A stretch of 64,000 nt of DNA from Kushneria phosphatilytica (GTDB lineage: Bacteria; Pseudomonadota; Gammaproteobacteria; Pseudomonadales; Halomonadaceae). Below, in pieces: positions 48,314-57,073 of the stretch; the stretch's first letter is position 1, and each line of letters begins with the position of its first letter. Made by a program: the position numbers and the translations under genes. Under the pieces are notes generated by a model, which searched no databases, was not told where the DNA came from, and was given only the letters and a program-made list of their open reading frames with translations. The stretch lies in assembly GCF_008247605.1 (NCBI RefSeq), contig NZ_CP043420.1, positions 2,542,001 to 2,606,000 of the forward strand, written 5' to 3'.

Positions 48314-48562
48314 ATGGGTATCATTGCATGGATCATCTTCGGACTGATTGCCGGCGCCGTTGCCAAGTTTCTGATGCCCGGCAAGGATCCGGGCGGCATC
48401 ATCGTGACCATCATCATCGGTATTGTCGGGGCCCTGCTCGGTGGCTGGATCGGCACGGCACTGGGCTTTGGCGGGGTGTCGGGATTCAATTTCGGCAGCC
48501 TCATCATCGCCATTCTCGGCGCCATCATTCTACTCATCCTCTATCGGGTGGTGCGGCGCTGA
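48314..48562 (+). CDS. GlsB/YeaQ/YmgE family stress-response membrane protein, 82 aa
   Basis: Typical family pattern: a first segment IIAWIIFGLIAGAVAKFLMPG with the conserved KDPGG after it, a Gly-rich second segment, and a third segment IAILGAIILLILYRVVRR. GGAGG lies just before the ATG. These proteins are often induced by osmotic or general stress. The gene is followed by a strong terminator and preceded by a similar small membrane gene. Confidence 0.9.
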   Translation: MGIIAWIIFGLIAGAVAKFLMPGKDPGGIIVTIIIGIVGALLGGWIGTALGFGGVSGFNFGSLIIAILGAIILLILYRVVRR

Positions 48563-48585
48563 CCCCTCGGTCCGCCCCCCTTTTT

Positions 48586-48614
48586 ACCCGGCAGCACCAC
48601 TGCCGGGTTTTTTA
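48586..48614 (+). terminator. terminator of the GlsB-like gene
   Basis: A perfect 9-bp stem (ACCCGGCAG with complement), CACCA loop and T7 tail. Confidence 0.93.
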
Positions 48615-48698
48615 ATGCCTGAAAGCCTCCATCGAATAACGATGATTTCTCTGAATGCTCACCTTTTATGACATTCCATCATTGTTGAGACACATAAT

Positions 48699-48726
48699 GT
48701 CGCCTCAGGTCACGAAAGGGTCGCCT
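48699..48726 (+). promoter_or_regulatory. 21-bp-spaced direct repeat upstream of caiX (candidate CdhR site)
   Basis: GTCGCCT occurs at 48699-48705 and again at 48720-48726, exactly 21 bp apart, the classic half-site spacing for AraC-family activators. It lies about 108 bp before the caiX start. A related repeat precedes cdhC. Confidence 0.4.
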
Positions 48727-48833
48727 GGTGCCAATTTGGCGCTTCACAATCACGCAAGCTGAATGGGTTTCGGGCGGAAGATACGCAGGGCTACCGCCGC
48801 CTTTCGATAACAAGGAAAGAACAGGGGATTTCC

Positions 48834-49778
48834 ATGAAGCACTCTCGCCAGCTGCTGCATGCGGCCACACTGACCGGCCTGCTCGCCGGCTCACTACTGT
48901 CACTGCCTGCCCAGGCCGATCTTGACCAGGTGCGTTTTGGTGTACCCCCCTGGCCGGGTGTGACCGTCAAGACTGAAGTCGCCAGTCAGTTGCTGAGTGA
49001 GCTGGGCTATCAACCACAGTCACAGGAGCTCGCGGTCAGCGTGGTGATCAATGGCCTGGCCACCCACAATCTGGATGCCTATCTGGCCGGCTGGTATCCC
49101 ACCGAGAAGCCGCTGATCGAGCCGCTCGCCGAACAGGGCAAGCTCGACAAGGTGGTCGCCAACGTCAGCGATGCGGTCAATGGTCTCGCCGTGCCGGACT
49201 ACGTCTGGAATGCGGGAGTCCACAAGATCAGCGATCTCGACAAGCATGCCGATCAGTTCAACTCGACCATCTACGGTATCGAAGCCGGCGCCTCGATGAG
49301 CGAGATAATCGACAACAAGATCAAGGCCGATTACGAAGGTCTGGGAGACTGGACCCAGAAGAACAGCAGCACCGCGGCAATGCTGGCGCAGGTCGGTCAG
49401 GAGATTCAGAACAAGCAGTGGGTGGTCTTCAATGCCTGGAAGCCGCACTGGATGAACCTGAGCTACAACCTGCACTATCTCACCGATGACCAGCCCGACT
49501 CCCCCATTGCCAGCGTCCAATCGACGGTCTGGACCGTGGTCCCGTCAAGCCTGAAGCAGGACGATCCCAACCTGTATCGGTTCTTCAAACAGTTCGTGGT
49601 CGACAGCCGCATTCAGAGCAAGTGGATCTACGACTACAGCCATGAAAAGAACGATCCCGAACAGGTGGCGCATGACTGGATCGCCGCCAACCTGGATACC
49701 GTTCAGGGCTGGCTTGAAGGGGTGAAAACGAAGGATGGTCGAGACGCCTTCGAGGCAGTCAGGGCCGACTTCCACTAA
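48834..49778 (+). CDS. caiX: periplasmic carnitine/betaine-binding protein (CaiX-like), 314 aa
   Basis: Substrate-binding protein of an ABC transporter for quaternary amines (OpuAC family). A Sec signal peptide ends near residue 28 (LPAQA). The mature protein has the binding-fold motifs VRFGVPPWPGVTVKTEVA and NAWKPHWMN, with many Trp and Tyr residues typical of cation-pi binding to trimethylammonium. The neighbours cdhR and cdhBAC indicate carnitine as substrate, as for CaiX in Pseudomonas. No permease or ATPase genes are present, so it probably docks on a shared core transporter. Confidence 0.85.
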   Translation: MKHSRQLLHAATLTGLLAGSLLSLPAQADLDQVRFGVPPWPGVTVKTEVASQLLSELGYQPQSQELAVSVVINGLATHNLDAYLAGWYPTEKPLIEPLAEQGKLDKVVANVSDAVNGLAVPDYVWNAGVHKISDLDKHADQFNSTIYGIEAGASMSEIIDNKIKADYEGLGDWTQKNSSTAAMLAQVGQEIQNKQWVVFNAWKPHWMNLSYNLHYLTDDQPDSPIASVQSTVWTVVPSSLKQDDPNLYRFFKQFVVDSRIQSKWIYDYSHEKNDPEQVAHDWIAANLDTVQGWLEGVKTKDGRDAFEAVRADFH

Positions 49779-49815
49779 GCTTTGGCTGGACGTCCTTCAC
49801 AGCGAACGACATGAT

Positions 49816-49846
49816 GCAGGGGCACCCTTTGGGGTGCCCCTGCTTT
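49816..49846 (+). terminator. terminator of caiX
   Basis: A perfect 12-bp stem (GCAGGGGCACCC with complement), TTTG loop and short T-run separate caiX from cdhR. Confidence 0.9.
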
Positions 49847-49872
49847 CGCAGCCAAATTGAGCCGGCAACCTC

Positions 49873-50859
49873 ATGCGACTCGACTATCATGGTCCCGAAC
49901 CGGAACCGATCGGCTATCTGCTGATCGATCAGTTCTCGATGATGGCCTTCTTCTCGGCCACCGAGCCCCTGCGTATTGCCAATCGAATCGCTGGCCGGGA
50001 GCTGTTTCGCTGGCTGCTGATCAGCGAGGATGGAGAAGCCGTCACGGCTTCCAATGGCATGCGGCTGATGGTCGATCATGCCATCGGTGAATTCCACCAT
50101 CTCCCCAGTCTGTCGATCTGCAGCGGCTTCGGCGCGGCTCGCGGCAGCCACCGGGCGCTGCTGGCCTGGCTGCATCGTCTCGATCAGAGCGGCTGTGCAC
50201 TGGGAGGCATCGACACCGGCTGTTTTCTGCTCGCTGAAGCCGGCCTGCTGGCCAATGAGCAGGTCACGCTGCACTGGGAGAGTCTACCGGCTTTCCGTGA
50301 ACGCTTCCCTGACGTGGATACCACGGAAGCCCTGTTCAAGATCGGCAGTCGACGCTTCTCCTGTGCCGGCGGTACGGCCGCCATGGACATGACGCTGGAG
50401 ATGATTGCTCATCGTCACGGCGACGGTCTGGCGCATGCCGTTGCCGAGCAGTTGATTCACGCCCGCATGCGCTCACGCGATGACCATCAGCGTCAGTCAC
50501 CGGCGCGACGCCTCAATGTCCATCATCGACCGCTGCTGAAAGCCATCGCCATGATGGAGACCCATCTGGAGACGCCGCTGGCACTGGGAGAGCTGGCCGA
50601 ACAGGTGGGGCTTTCGGCGCGTCAGCTGCAACGGCTGTTTGCCCACCAGCTCGATAGCACGCCAGCTCAGTGGTATCTGACATTGAGACTGGCGCGTGCC
50701 CGCACCCTGCTACAGGATACCGACATGACCGTGATTGCGGTCGCCCTGAGCTGTGGATTCAGCTCAAGCTCCAGCTTCTCCCGCGCCTATCGGCGCCATT
50801 TTGGGCACCCCCCTCGCGGTGAGCGCTCACCCCGCGATACGCAGCAGCCTCTGCTCTGA
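49873..50859 (+). CDS. cdhR: GlxA-type AraC-family regulator (CdhR-like), 328 aa
   Basis: An N-terminal DJ-1/PfpI-like domain (about 12-185) senses ligand, and a C-terminal AraC-type DNA-binding domain (about 225-320) has two helix-turn-helix units (LALGELAEQVGLSARQLQRLF and MTVIAVALSCGFSSSSSFSRAY). The genes around it fit CdhR, the carnitine-responsive activator of Pseudomonas. The ribosome binding site is weak. It converges with cdhB. Relatives (GbdR, SouR) respond to betaine or sarcosine, so the exact inducer is inferred from context. Confidence 0.87.
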   Translation: MRLDYHGPEPEPIGYLLIDQFSMMAFFSATEPLRIANRIAGRELFRWLLISEDGEAVTASNGMRLMVDHAIGEFHHLPSLSICSGFGAARGSHRALLAWLHRLDQSGCALGGIDTGCFLLAEAGLLANEQVTLHWESLPAFRERFPDVDTTEALFKIGSRRFSCAGGTAAMDMTLEMIAHRHGDGLAHAVAEQLIHARMRSRDDHQRQSPARRLNVHHRPLLKAIAMMETHLETPLALGELAEQVGLSARQLQRLFAHQLDSTPAQWYLTLRLARARTLLQDTDMTVIAVALSCGFSSSSSFSRAYRRHFGHPPRGERSPRDTQQPLL

Positions 50860-50883
50860 AGCGAGCCGAATGTACGATGGCGC

Positions 50884-51345
50884 TCAGCGCCGGCGAATAC
50901 CGATCTGCCGGCCGGCCTGATCCGGCCATTGCGCTGTATCGGTACACTCGAATGCCGCAAGTGTGACTGACACGCTCTCCGGTAGCGCTGTCGGTCGGCC
51001 GCTGTCAATGCCCATGGCCATCAGCATCTGTTCGCTGGTGGCCAGCAGCTGGCCCTGCTCATCCAGCAAGCGGAAGAATACATGCAACCGCTTGCTGTCC
51101 CGATCCAGCAGCGTCAACTCAACCGAGAGGCGCTGCCCCTCATGCGCCTCGGCGAGATAGCTCAGGTGTGTTTCCAGGGTATAAACCGTCATGCCGCTGG
51201 CGCGACGCCCGGCGTCGTCCAGACCGATATGATCAAGCAGCGCCTCGACGGCCAGCGAGAACACACGGGCATATTCAGCATCGTTCATGTGACCGTTGTA
51301 ATCCACCCACTCCGGTAACACCCGGGTCGTCATCAGTGCATTCAT
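50884..51345 (-). CDS. cdhB: betainyl-CoA thioesterase (CdhB-like), 153 aa
   Basis: Hot-dog-fold thioesterase with the active-site segment EWVDYNGHMNDAEY near residues 13-26. In the carnitine pathway it releases glycine betaine from betainyl-CoA after cleavage of dehydrocarnitine. Its start overlaps the cdhA stop by one base, with an AGGGG upstream inside cdhA. It is the last gene of the cdhC-cdhA-cdhB operon. Confidence 0.85.
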   Translation of the reverse strand: MNALMTTRVLPEWVDYNGHMNDAEYARVFSLAVEALLDHIGLDDAGRRASGMTVYTLETHLSYLAEAHEGQRLSVELTLLDRDSKRLHVFFRLLDEQGQLLATSEQMLMAMGIDSGRPTALPESVSVTLAAFECTDTAQWPDQAGRQIGIRRR

Positions 51346-52322
51346 CAGATACGCCCCTCCAGGCCTTCGGCCTCCGGCCAGTAGCGTTCGACCACTTCCA
51401 AAAGCTCGGTCAGGAAGGCATCGCGACGCGACTCAAGCTCGGTAATCGAACGGCCGGCCGCCTGGTGCTCACTGCCCTCGACCACACGATCAATCAGGTC
51501 ATCGGTCAGTTCCGGCGCTTCGAGCTTCGTCCAGGGCAGTTTCAGCGCCGGGCCGAACTGCTCGAGCATGTGACGCATGCCCTCTTCACCGCCGGCAAGA
51601 TGAAAGGTCAGGAAAGTGCCCATCAGCGACCAGCGCAGCCCGGCGCCATACACCACCGCCGCATCGATCTCCTCGGTGGTGGCGACACCGTCGTTGACCA
51701 GATGCAGCGCTTCGCGCCAGAGTGCTTCCATCAACCGATCGGCAATATGCCCCTCGATCTCGCGACGCACCACCAGCGGGCGCATGCCGAGCTGACGATA
51801 CGCCTGCTGCCCCTGCTCGAGCAGCGCCGGTGTTGTCGCCTCACCGCCGACCAGCTCAACCAGCGGCAACAGATAGACCGGGTTGAAGGGATGAGCCACG
51901 ATCACACGGCCCGGCGCTTTGGCACATTTGGCCTGCAACTCGGTCGGTTTGATGCCCGAGGTGGAAGAGCCAATGATGACATGCGCCGGCGCCAGGGCAT
52001 CGAGCTGTGCCAGCACGCCCTGCTTCAGCTCGGTACGCTCGGGTGCGTTCTCCTGGATCAGATCGGCACCTTCGACGGCGGTCGCCGGATCAGTCGTGAA
52101 GCGCCAGCGATCCGACCGTGCGCCCGGAGCCAGCCCCCGTTTTTCGAGCGACGGCCAGGCCGTCTCGATGGCAGTTTTCAATCGAGCCTCGGCCGCCGGG
52201 TCAGGATCACAGGCAATGACATCACAACCGCTGGCGAGTGCCCGGGCAGCCCAGCCGTTGCCGATGACCCCGCAACCGATGATGGCTACCGTGCGCACGT
52301 CCTGCTTCGTCATATCGGTCAT
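51345..52322 (-). CDS. cdhA: L-carnitine 3-dehydrogenase, 325 aa
   Basis: NAD-dependent oxidation of L-carnitine to 3-dehydrocarnitine, by a member of the 3-hydroxyacyl-CoA dehydrogenase family. The NAD motif [16 protein letters not shown] lies at about 14-29. The catalytic His is in [15 protein letters not shown], and the family segment [15 protein letters not shown] is present. Length and the IGNGWAAR block match characterised carnitine dehydrogenases. It overlaps cdhC by four bases and cdhB by one. Confidence 0.92.
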   Translation of the reverse strand: MTDMTKQDVRTVAIIGCGVIGNGWAARALASGCDVIACDPDPAAEARLKTAIETAWPSLEKRGLAPGARSDRWRFTTDPATAVEGADLIQENAPERTELKQGVLAQLDALAPAHVIIGSSTSGIKPTELQAKCAKAPGRVIVAHPFNPVYLLPLVELVGGEATTPALLEQGQQAYRQLGMRPLVVRREIEGHIADRLMEALWREALHLVNDGVATTEEIDAAVVYGAGLRWSLMGTFLTFHLAGGEEGMRHMLEQFGPALKLPWTKLEAPELTDDLIDRVVEGSEHQAAGRSITELESRRDAFLTELLEVVERYWPEAEGLEGRI

Positions 52323-53227
52323 GATTGGCCTCCCGGGGTACGCAGATTGAGCTGTTCGCGGGTCTCGGCCGGTGACATCACCCGTGCGCCCAGCGAGTCG
52401 ACGATGCCCACGGCTTTCTCCACCAGGCCAGCGTTATCGGCCTTCACGCCTTTCGACAGATAGAGGTTATCTTCCAGACCGACGCGCACGTGCCCCCCCA
52501 GCAGGACGGCCTGAGCGACCATCGGCATCTGCATCCGGCCAATGCCGAATGCGGCCCACTGTGCATTGGCAGGCAATCGATCGCGCATGGTCAGCATCGT
52601 CTGGGTGTCCGCTTCCGCGCCCCAGGGGATACCGAGACAGAGCTGGAACAGCGGATCGCCTTCGATCAGCCCTTCCTCGATCAATTGCCGGGCAAACCAG
52701 ACATGGCCCAGATCGAAGCACTCCAGTTCCGGTTTCACGCCGGCGTCACGTACCAGCCGGGCATGTTCGCGCAGCCAGTCGGCACTGTTGAGATAGACCA
52801 TGTCGCCAAAGTTGAGACTGCCGCAATCCAGCGTGCAGATCTCCGGCAACAGTTCGCCAATCGGCGCATGACGCTCCGATGGCGTTTGCAGATCAGAGCC
52901 GGCAGCGGCGCGAATCTGGCGCTCCTCACCTTCGGTGCCGATGAGCTCCGGAAACAGATCACCGCCACCACCCGCAGTGAAGTTGAGTACCACATCGGTG
53001 TCCGAGTCGCGTACCCGGTCGATGATCTCGCGGAAATATTCGGTTTTATGACTATGCGCGGCGGTTTCAGGGTCGCGTACGTGAACGTGTGCGATCGACG
53101 CACCGGCCTTCGCAGCGGCGATCGCCGATTCGGCAATCGCCTGTGGCGTGACCGGCACATTGGCGTTCTTCGCGGTGGTCTCCCCCGCGCCAGTGACCGC
53201 ACAGGTAAGAATGACATTGCGATTCAT
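52319..53227 (-). CDS. cdhC: 3-dehydrocarnitine:acetyl-CoA trimethylamine-type BKACE enzyme, 302 aa
   Basis: BKACE (DUF849) family zinc enzyme, which converts a beta-keto acid plus acetyl-CoA to acetoacetate and a new CoA ester; here dehydrocarnitine should give acetoacetate and betainyl-CoA. Zinc ligands are expected in IAHVHVRD near 44-51 and the later acidic/His positions. The start at 53225-53227 has AGGAGC six bases upstream; the longer open frame is rejected. It is the first gene of the operon, with a repeated 21-bp element just upstream. Confidence 0.9.
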   Translation of the reverse strand: MNRNVILTCAVTGAGETTAKNANVPVTPQAIAESAIAAAKAGASIAHVHVRDPETAAHSHKTEYFREIIDRVRDSDTDVVLNFTAGGGGDLFPELIGTEGEERQIRAAAGSDLQTPSERHAPIGELLPEICTLDCGSLNFGDMVYLNSADWLREHARLVRDAGVKPELECFDLGHVWFARQLIEEGLIEGDPLFQLCLGIPWGAEADTQTMLTMRDRLPANAQWAAFGIGRMQMPMVAQAVLLGGHVRVGLEDNLYLSKGVKADNAGLVEKAVGIVDSLGARVMSPAETREQLNLRTPGGQS

Positions 53228-53283
53228 GGCAGAGCTCCTCGCTGAACAATACCTGTATTGTCGCGGGCGCCACGGTCGGCAGT

Positions 53284-53325
53284 TTGACGCCGGACGCCAG
53301 AACATTGACGCCAGACGACATATCA
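53284..53325 (-). promoter_or_regulatory. tandem 21-bp repeat upstream of cdhC (candidate CdhR site)
   Basis: Two consecutive 21-base units both begin TTGACGCC and share GACG at the same offset (53284-53304 and 53305-53325; about 16 of 21 positions identical). The spacing is two helical turns. It lies 57-98 bp upstream of the cdhC start and shares the GGCGWC core (on one strand) with the repeat before caiX. Confidence 0.45.
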
Positions 53326-53491
53326 TTGCGTCAGCCGCCATCCGCCAACGGTCACAAACACTCCTCGCAAACTCCGCAGGAGTGGTTTACAACCAGCAGA
53401 ACACTCCTGTTTATCAGGTTCAGCGCGGTTTTCGTTTTTTCGATTGCGGCGTGCCATGGCGACGCCGTCAATCGCACGGAGGAACGTTGGC

Positions 53492-55597
53492 ATGGCCCGC
53501 ACCACCCCTATCGAGCGGTATCGCAATATCGGCATTGTCGCTCATGTCGATGCCGGCAAGACCACGACCACCGAGCGCATCCTGTTCTACTCGGGCGTCA
53601 ACCACCGGATGGGCGAGGTCCATGAGGGGGCGGCAACCATGGACTGGATGGTGCAGGAACAGGAGCGCGGCATCACCATTACCTCGGCCGCCACCACGGC
53701 CTTCTGGGCTGGTTCGAACCAGCAGTATGCCCGCCACCGCATCAACATCATCGATACGCCGGGGCATGTCGATTTCACCATCGAGGTCGAGCGCTCGCTG
53801 CGCGTGCTCGATGGCGCGGTCGTCGTCTTCAGCGCCGTCGACGGTGTCGAGCCGCAATCGGAAACGGTATGGCGTCAGGCCAACCGCTATCACGTTCCGC
53901 GTATCGCCTACGTCAACAAGATGGATCGCGCCGGTGCCGATCTGCTGCGCGTGGTGGAACAGATCCGGACCCGGCTCGGGCATACCCCCGCGCTCCTGCA
54001 ACTGGCGATCGGAGCAGAAGATCAGTTTGCCGGTCAGATCGATCTGCCGAGCATGACGGCACGCTACTGGCACGATGACGATCTGGGCCTGCATTACCGT
54101 GAAGCGCCCATCCCCGATGAGCTGCTCCCTGAAGCACAGCAGTGGCGTGAACGGCTGGTCGAGATGGCTGCGGAAGCCAGCGACACCCTGATGGACCGCT
54201 ACTTCGAGACAGGCACACTCAGCGAAGCGGACATTCGCGCCGGCCTGAGAGCGCGCACGCTGGCCGGCGAGATCGTGCCCATTGTGTGTGGCTCGTCATT
54301 TCGCAATCGGGGTGTGCCGCTGGTACTGGATGCCGTGATCGATTATCTGCCTGCGCCCAACGAGGTGCCAGCGATTCGGGGCGTTCGACCCGGCAGCGAA
54401 GCCCAGCCGGAGGAACGTCATGCCGACGACAGTGCCCCCTTCGCCGCCCTGGCCTTCAAGATTGCCAGCGACCCCTTTGTCGGTACCCTGACCTTTATCC
54501 GGGTCTATTCGGGGGTGCTCGGTTCCGGCGACGCCGTGCTCAATGCCGGACACGATCGCCGTGAGCGAGTCGGTCGGATGGTACAGCTGCATGCCAACAG
54601 CCGCGCTGAAATCAATGAAGTGCGAGCCGGTGACATTGCCGCCCTGATCGGGATGAAGGCCGTCACCACCGGCGATACCCTTTGCGCCCTCGATCATCCG
54701 ATCGTGCTCGAACGCATGGAATTCCCCGAGCCGGTCATTTCAGTGGCCATCGAGCCGAAGACCCGGGCCGATCACGAGAAAATGGGCGTCGCACTCTCGC
54801 GTCTGGCGCAGGAAGATCCCTCCTTTCGCGTCCGCGTCGATGCAGAGTCCGATCAGACCATTATCTCCGGCATGGGCGAACTGCATCTGGATATTCTCAT
54901 CGATCGGCTGCGTCGCGAATTCGGCGTCGAAGCCAATACCGGCAAGCCTCAGGTGGCTTACCGCGAGGCCATTCGCAACACCTGCGAACTCGAAGGCCGC
55001 TTCGTGCGTCAGTCCGGCGGACGCGGGCAGTTCGGCCACTGCTGGATCCGTTTCGAGCCCGCTGAAGAAGGCAAGGAGGGTCTGGAGTTCATCAGCGAAG
55101 TGGTGGGAGGCGCCATCCCGAAGGAGTATCTGCCGGCCATCCGCCGGGGCATCGAAGAACAGATGGCCAATGGCGTGCTTGCCGGCTATCCCCTGCTGGG
55201 GCTGAAAGCCACGGTATTCGACGGCTCCTGGCATGACGTTGACTCCAGCGAAACTGCCTTTCGCATCGCCGCCGCCATGGCCACACGCCAACTGGCCGAC
55301 AAGGGTGATGCCGTACTGCTCGAGCCGATCATGCGGGTTGATGTGGTAACGCCTGAAGAGTACATGGGCGACATCATCGGCGATCTCAATCGTCGCCGGG
55401 GCATCATCCATGCCATGGAAGACTCCCCTGCCGGCCGGGTCATTCACGCTGAAGTGCCGCTGGGCGAGATGTTCGGCTACGCCACCCAGGTCCGTTCGAT
55501 GTCTCAGGGGCGCGCCAGCTACTCGATGGAACCGGCGCGCTACAGTGAGGTGCCAGCCGCCACGGCTCGCGCAATCATCGCCCGAACACGGGGCTGA
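53492..55597 (+). CDS. fusA: elongation factor G, 701 aa
   Basis: Translocation GTPase with AHVDAGKT at 17-24, DTPGH at 88-92 and NKMD at 142-145. It continues through domains II-V to a full-length C-terminus. The ATG at 53492 is chosen from GGAGG nine bases upstream and a family-like beginning. It stands alone, not beside rpsL/rpsG/tuf, so it is probably the second EF-G copy (fusA2) that many gammaproteobacteria carry. Both switch regions look intact, so it should be an active GTPase. Confidence 0.95.
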   Translation: MARTTPIERYRNIGIVAHVDAGKTTTTERILFYSGVNHRMGEVHEGAATMDWMVQEQERGITITSAATTAFWAGSNQQYARHRINIIDTPGHVDFTIEVERSLRVLDGAVVVFSAVDGVEPQSETVWRQANRYHVPRIAYVNKMDRAGADLLRVVEQIRTRLGHTPALLQLAIGAEDQFAGQIDLPSMTARYWHDDDLGLHYREAPIPDELLPEAQQWRERLVEMAAEASDTLMDRYFETGTLSEADIRAGLRARTLAGEIVPIVCGSSFRNRGVPLVLDAVIDYLPAPNEVPAIRGVRPGSEAQPEERHADDSAPFAALAFKIASDPFVGTLTFIRVYSGVLGSGDAVLNAGHDRRERVGRMVQLHANSRAEINEVRAGDIAALIGMKAVTTGDTLCALDHPIVLERMEFPEPVISVAIEPKTRADHEKMGVALSRLAQEDPSFRVRVDAESDQTIISGMGELHLDILIDRLRREFGVEANTGKPQVAYREAIRNTCELEGRFVRQSGGRGQFGHCWIRFEPAEEGKEGLEFISEVVGGAIPKEYLPAIRRGIEEQMANGVLAGYPLLGLKATVFDGSWHDVDSSETAFRIAAAMATRQLADKGDAVLLEPIMRVDVVTPEEYMGDIIGDLNRRRGIIHAMEDSPAGRVIHAEVPLGEMFGYATQVRSMSQGRASYSMEPARYSEVPAATARAIIARTRG

Positions 55598-55624
55598 TCA
55601 GGCGGGCTTTTCCCGGCACATACC

Positions 55625-55656
55625 ACAAGGCCCACGCCAGTGGCGTGGGCCTTGTT
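55625..55656. terminator. terminator between fusA and terC
   Basis: A perfect 14-bp stem (ACAAGGCCCACGCC with complement) around AGT lies between the convergent genes. Only a short T-run follows on the plus side. Confidence 0.85.
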
Positions 55657-55679
55657 CGGAGACGCAGGCCTCATGGCCT

Positions 55680-56678
55680 TCAGTGTTCGGAGGCCTGCTG
55701 CGTGCGGCGGCTTTTGAGCAGACTGGCGACGGTCGTCACGAACAGCACGCCGATGATGACCGACAGCGACAGCACAGTGGAAATATGCGGCACCCAGGCG
55801 ATATGTTCCCCGCCGTTGAGAAACGGCAGGGTGTTTTCCGACATCGCATGGAAGATCAGCTTGACGCCGATGAAGGCCAGTACCACCGATAGCCCGATCC
55901 CCAGATACACCAGCCGATCCAGCAGCCCGCCCAGCAGGAAGTAAAGCTGCAGCAGACCCAGTAGCGCGAAGGCGTTGGTGGTAAAAACGATATAGGGTTC
56001 CTGGGTCAGCCCGTAGATGGCCGGAATGGAATCCAGCGCAAACAGCAGATCGGTCACGCCCAGCGCAATGATCACGATCAGCATGGGGGTTACCACACGC
56101 TTGCCATTTTCGATCGCGAGCAGCTTCTGGCTGTGGAACTGTTCGGTGGCCGGCAGATGGCGTTGGGCAAACTTCACCAGCGCGTTGGGCTCGTATTCCT
56201 CATCGCTCTGCTGGCCATGCGACATGCTCTCGATGGCCAGTTTGACCGCGGTATAGAGCAGGAAAACCCCGAAAATATAGAACACCCAGCTGAACTGGTT
56301 GATCGCCGCGGCGCCCACCGCGATGAAGATGCCGCGCATGATCAGTGCCATGAGAATACCGATCAGCAGTGCCTTCTGCTGAAATTCCCGCGGCACGGCG
56401 AACTTCGCCATGATGATCACGAACACGAACAGATTATCGACGGAGAGGCTCTTCTCGGTAATAAAGCCGGCGAAGAACTCGACGCCATGCTGATGCCCCC
56501 AGACCCACCAGAGGCCGGCGCCGAACAGACAGGCCAGCGCGACATAGAAGATCGACCAGAGCGCTGCCTCTTTCATCGAGGGCGCATGGGGCTGGCGCAC
56601 GTGGGCGAAGAAATCAAAGACAAACAGCGCTGCAATGGCGGCAATGGTCGCCGCCCAGATCCACAGGGGGACATGCAT
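55680..56678 (-). CDS. TerC-family membrane protein (Alx/Mn exporter type), 332 aa
   Basis: Polytopic inner-membrane protein with about nine helices and the TerC block AGFITEKSLSVDNLFVFVIIM near 75-95, plus a conserved acidic membrane motif late (TDLLFALDSIPAIYG). The ATG at 56676-56678 is chosen because GGAG lies eight bases upstream and the extension is non-membranous. Members such as E. coli Alx and MeeF/MeeY relatives move manganese. A yybP-ykoY riboswitch directly upstream supports a manganese role here. Confidence 0.92.
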   Translation of the reverse strand: MHVPLWIWAATIAAIAALFVFDFFAHVRQPHAPSMKEAALWSIFYVALACLFGAGLWWVWGHQHGVEFFAGFITEKSLSVDNLFVFVIIMAKFAVPREFQQKALLIGILMALIMRGIFIAVGAAAINQFSWVFYIFGVFLLYTAVKLAIESMSHGQQSDEEYEPNALVKFAQRHLPATEQFHSQKLLAIENGKRVVTPMLIVIIALGVTDLLFALDSIPAIYGLTQEPYIVFTTNAFALLGLLQLYFLLGGLLDRLVYLGIGLSVVLAFIGVKLIFHAMSENTLPFLNGGEHIAWVPHISTVLSLSVIIGVLFVTTVASLLKSRRTQQASEH

Positions 56679-56686
56679 GAGACAGA

Positions 56687-56712
56687 CTCCGGTTCGTTGC
56701 GAGTAACCGGAG
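56687..56712 (-). promoter_or_regulatory. Shine-Dalgarno-sequestering hairpin of terC
   Basis: On the minus-strand RNA, CTCCGGTT pairs perfectly with AACCGGAG (8 bp, 10-base loop). The second arm contains the terC Shine-Dalgarno GGAG, while the first arm shares CTCC with the 3' strand of riboswitch helix P1. The two structures exclude each other, so this is a plausible expression platform. Confidence 0.75.
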
Positions 56713-56832
56713 GTCTCTTCCATCACGCACTGCCTGCGTGACCCACAGCACCGGATGCGGACAAAGCCGAACCGTGATGACGATGCTGTCGCCGACGATA
56801 CCGGGCGGTATCACCGGGGAATACTCCCCTCC
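56709..56832 (-). promoter_or_regulatory. yybP-ykoY manganese riboswitch upstream of terC
   Basis: Reading the minus strand, the element begins GGAGGGGAGTA and ends AAGAGACCTCC. GGAGG (56828-56832) and CCTCC (56709-56713) form helix P1, followed inside by the two conserved loop elements GGAGTA and AGAGA that characterise yybP-ykoY. Between them lie further stems. The aptamer ends 30 bases before the terC start. TerC-type exporters are among the classical targets of this Mn2+ riboswitch. Confidence 0.85.
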
Positions 56833-57073
56833 ATGACCACCGCGCAAGTCTCCATGAAAGCGCCACCGGGTGCAATCACTCATGCCATCCGATTCAGAGG
56901 TTTAAGGTGGATCACAGACAGCAAACCGGCGGGGCATCGCACCGAGGCGATCGATATAAAAGCCGGATCGGCAGGTGACATCACCCCGGGGGCTGGCCAG
57001 GATAGTAAAGGCATGGTCGTGGGTCTCACCGTCATGACCACAGCCGGTAAAAACACAACAAAAGGAATGCTCG
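56833..57073. other. gap between terC leader and the GH13 gene
   Basis: The minus-strand promoter of terC and the plus-strand promoter of the phosphorylase must both lie here. No gene or clear operator is visible. AGGA at about 57063-57066 is the ribosome binding site of the gene at 57074. Confidence 0.4.
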
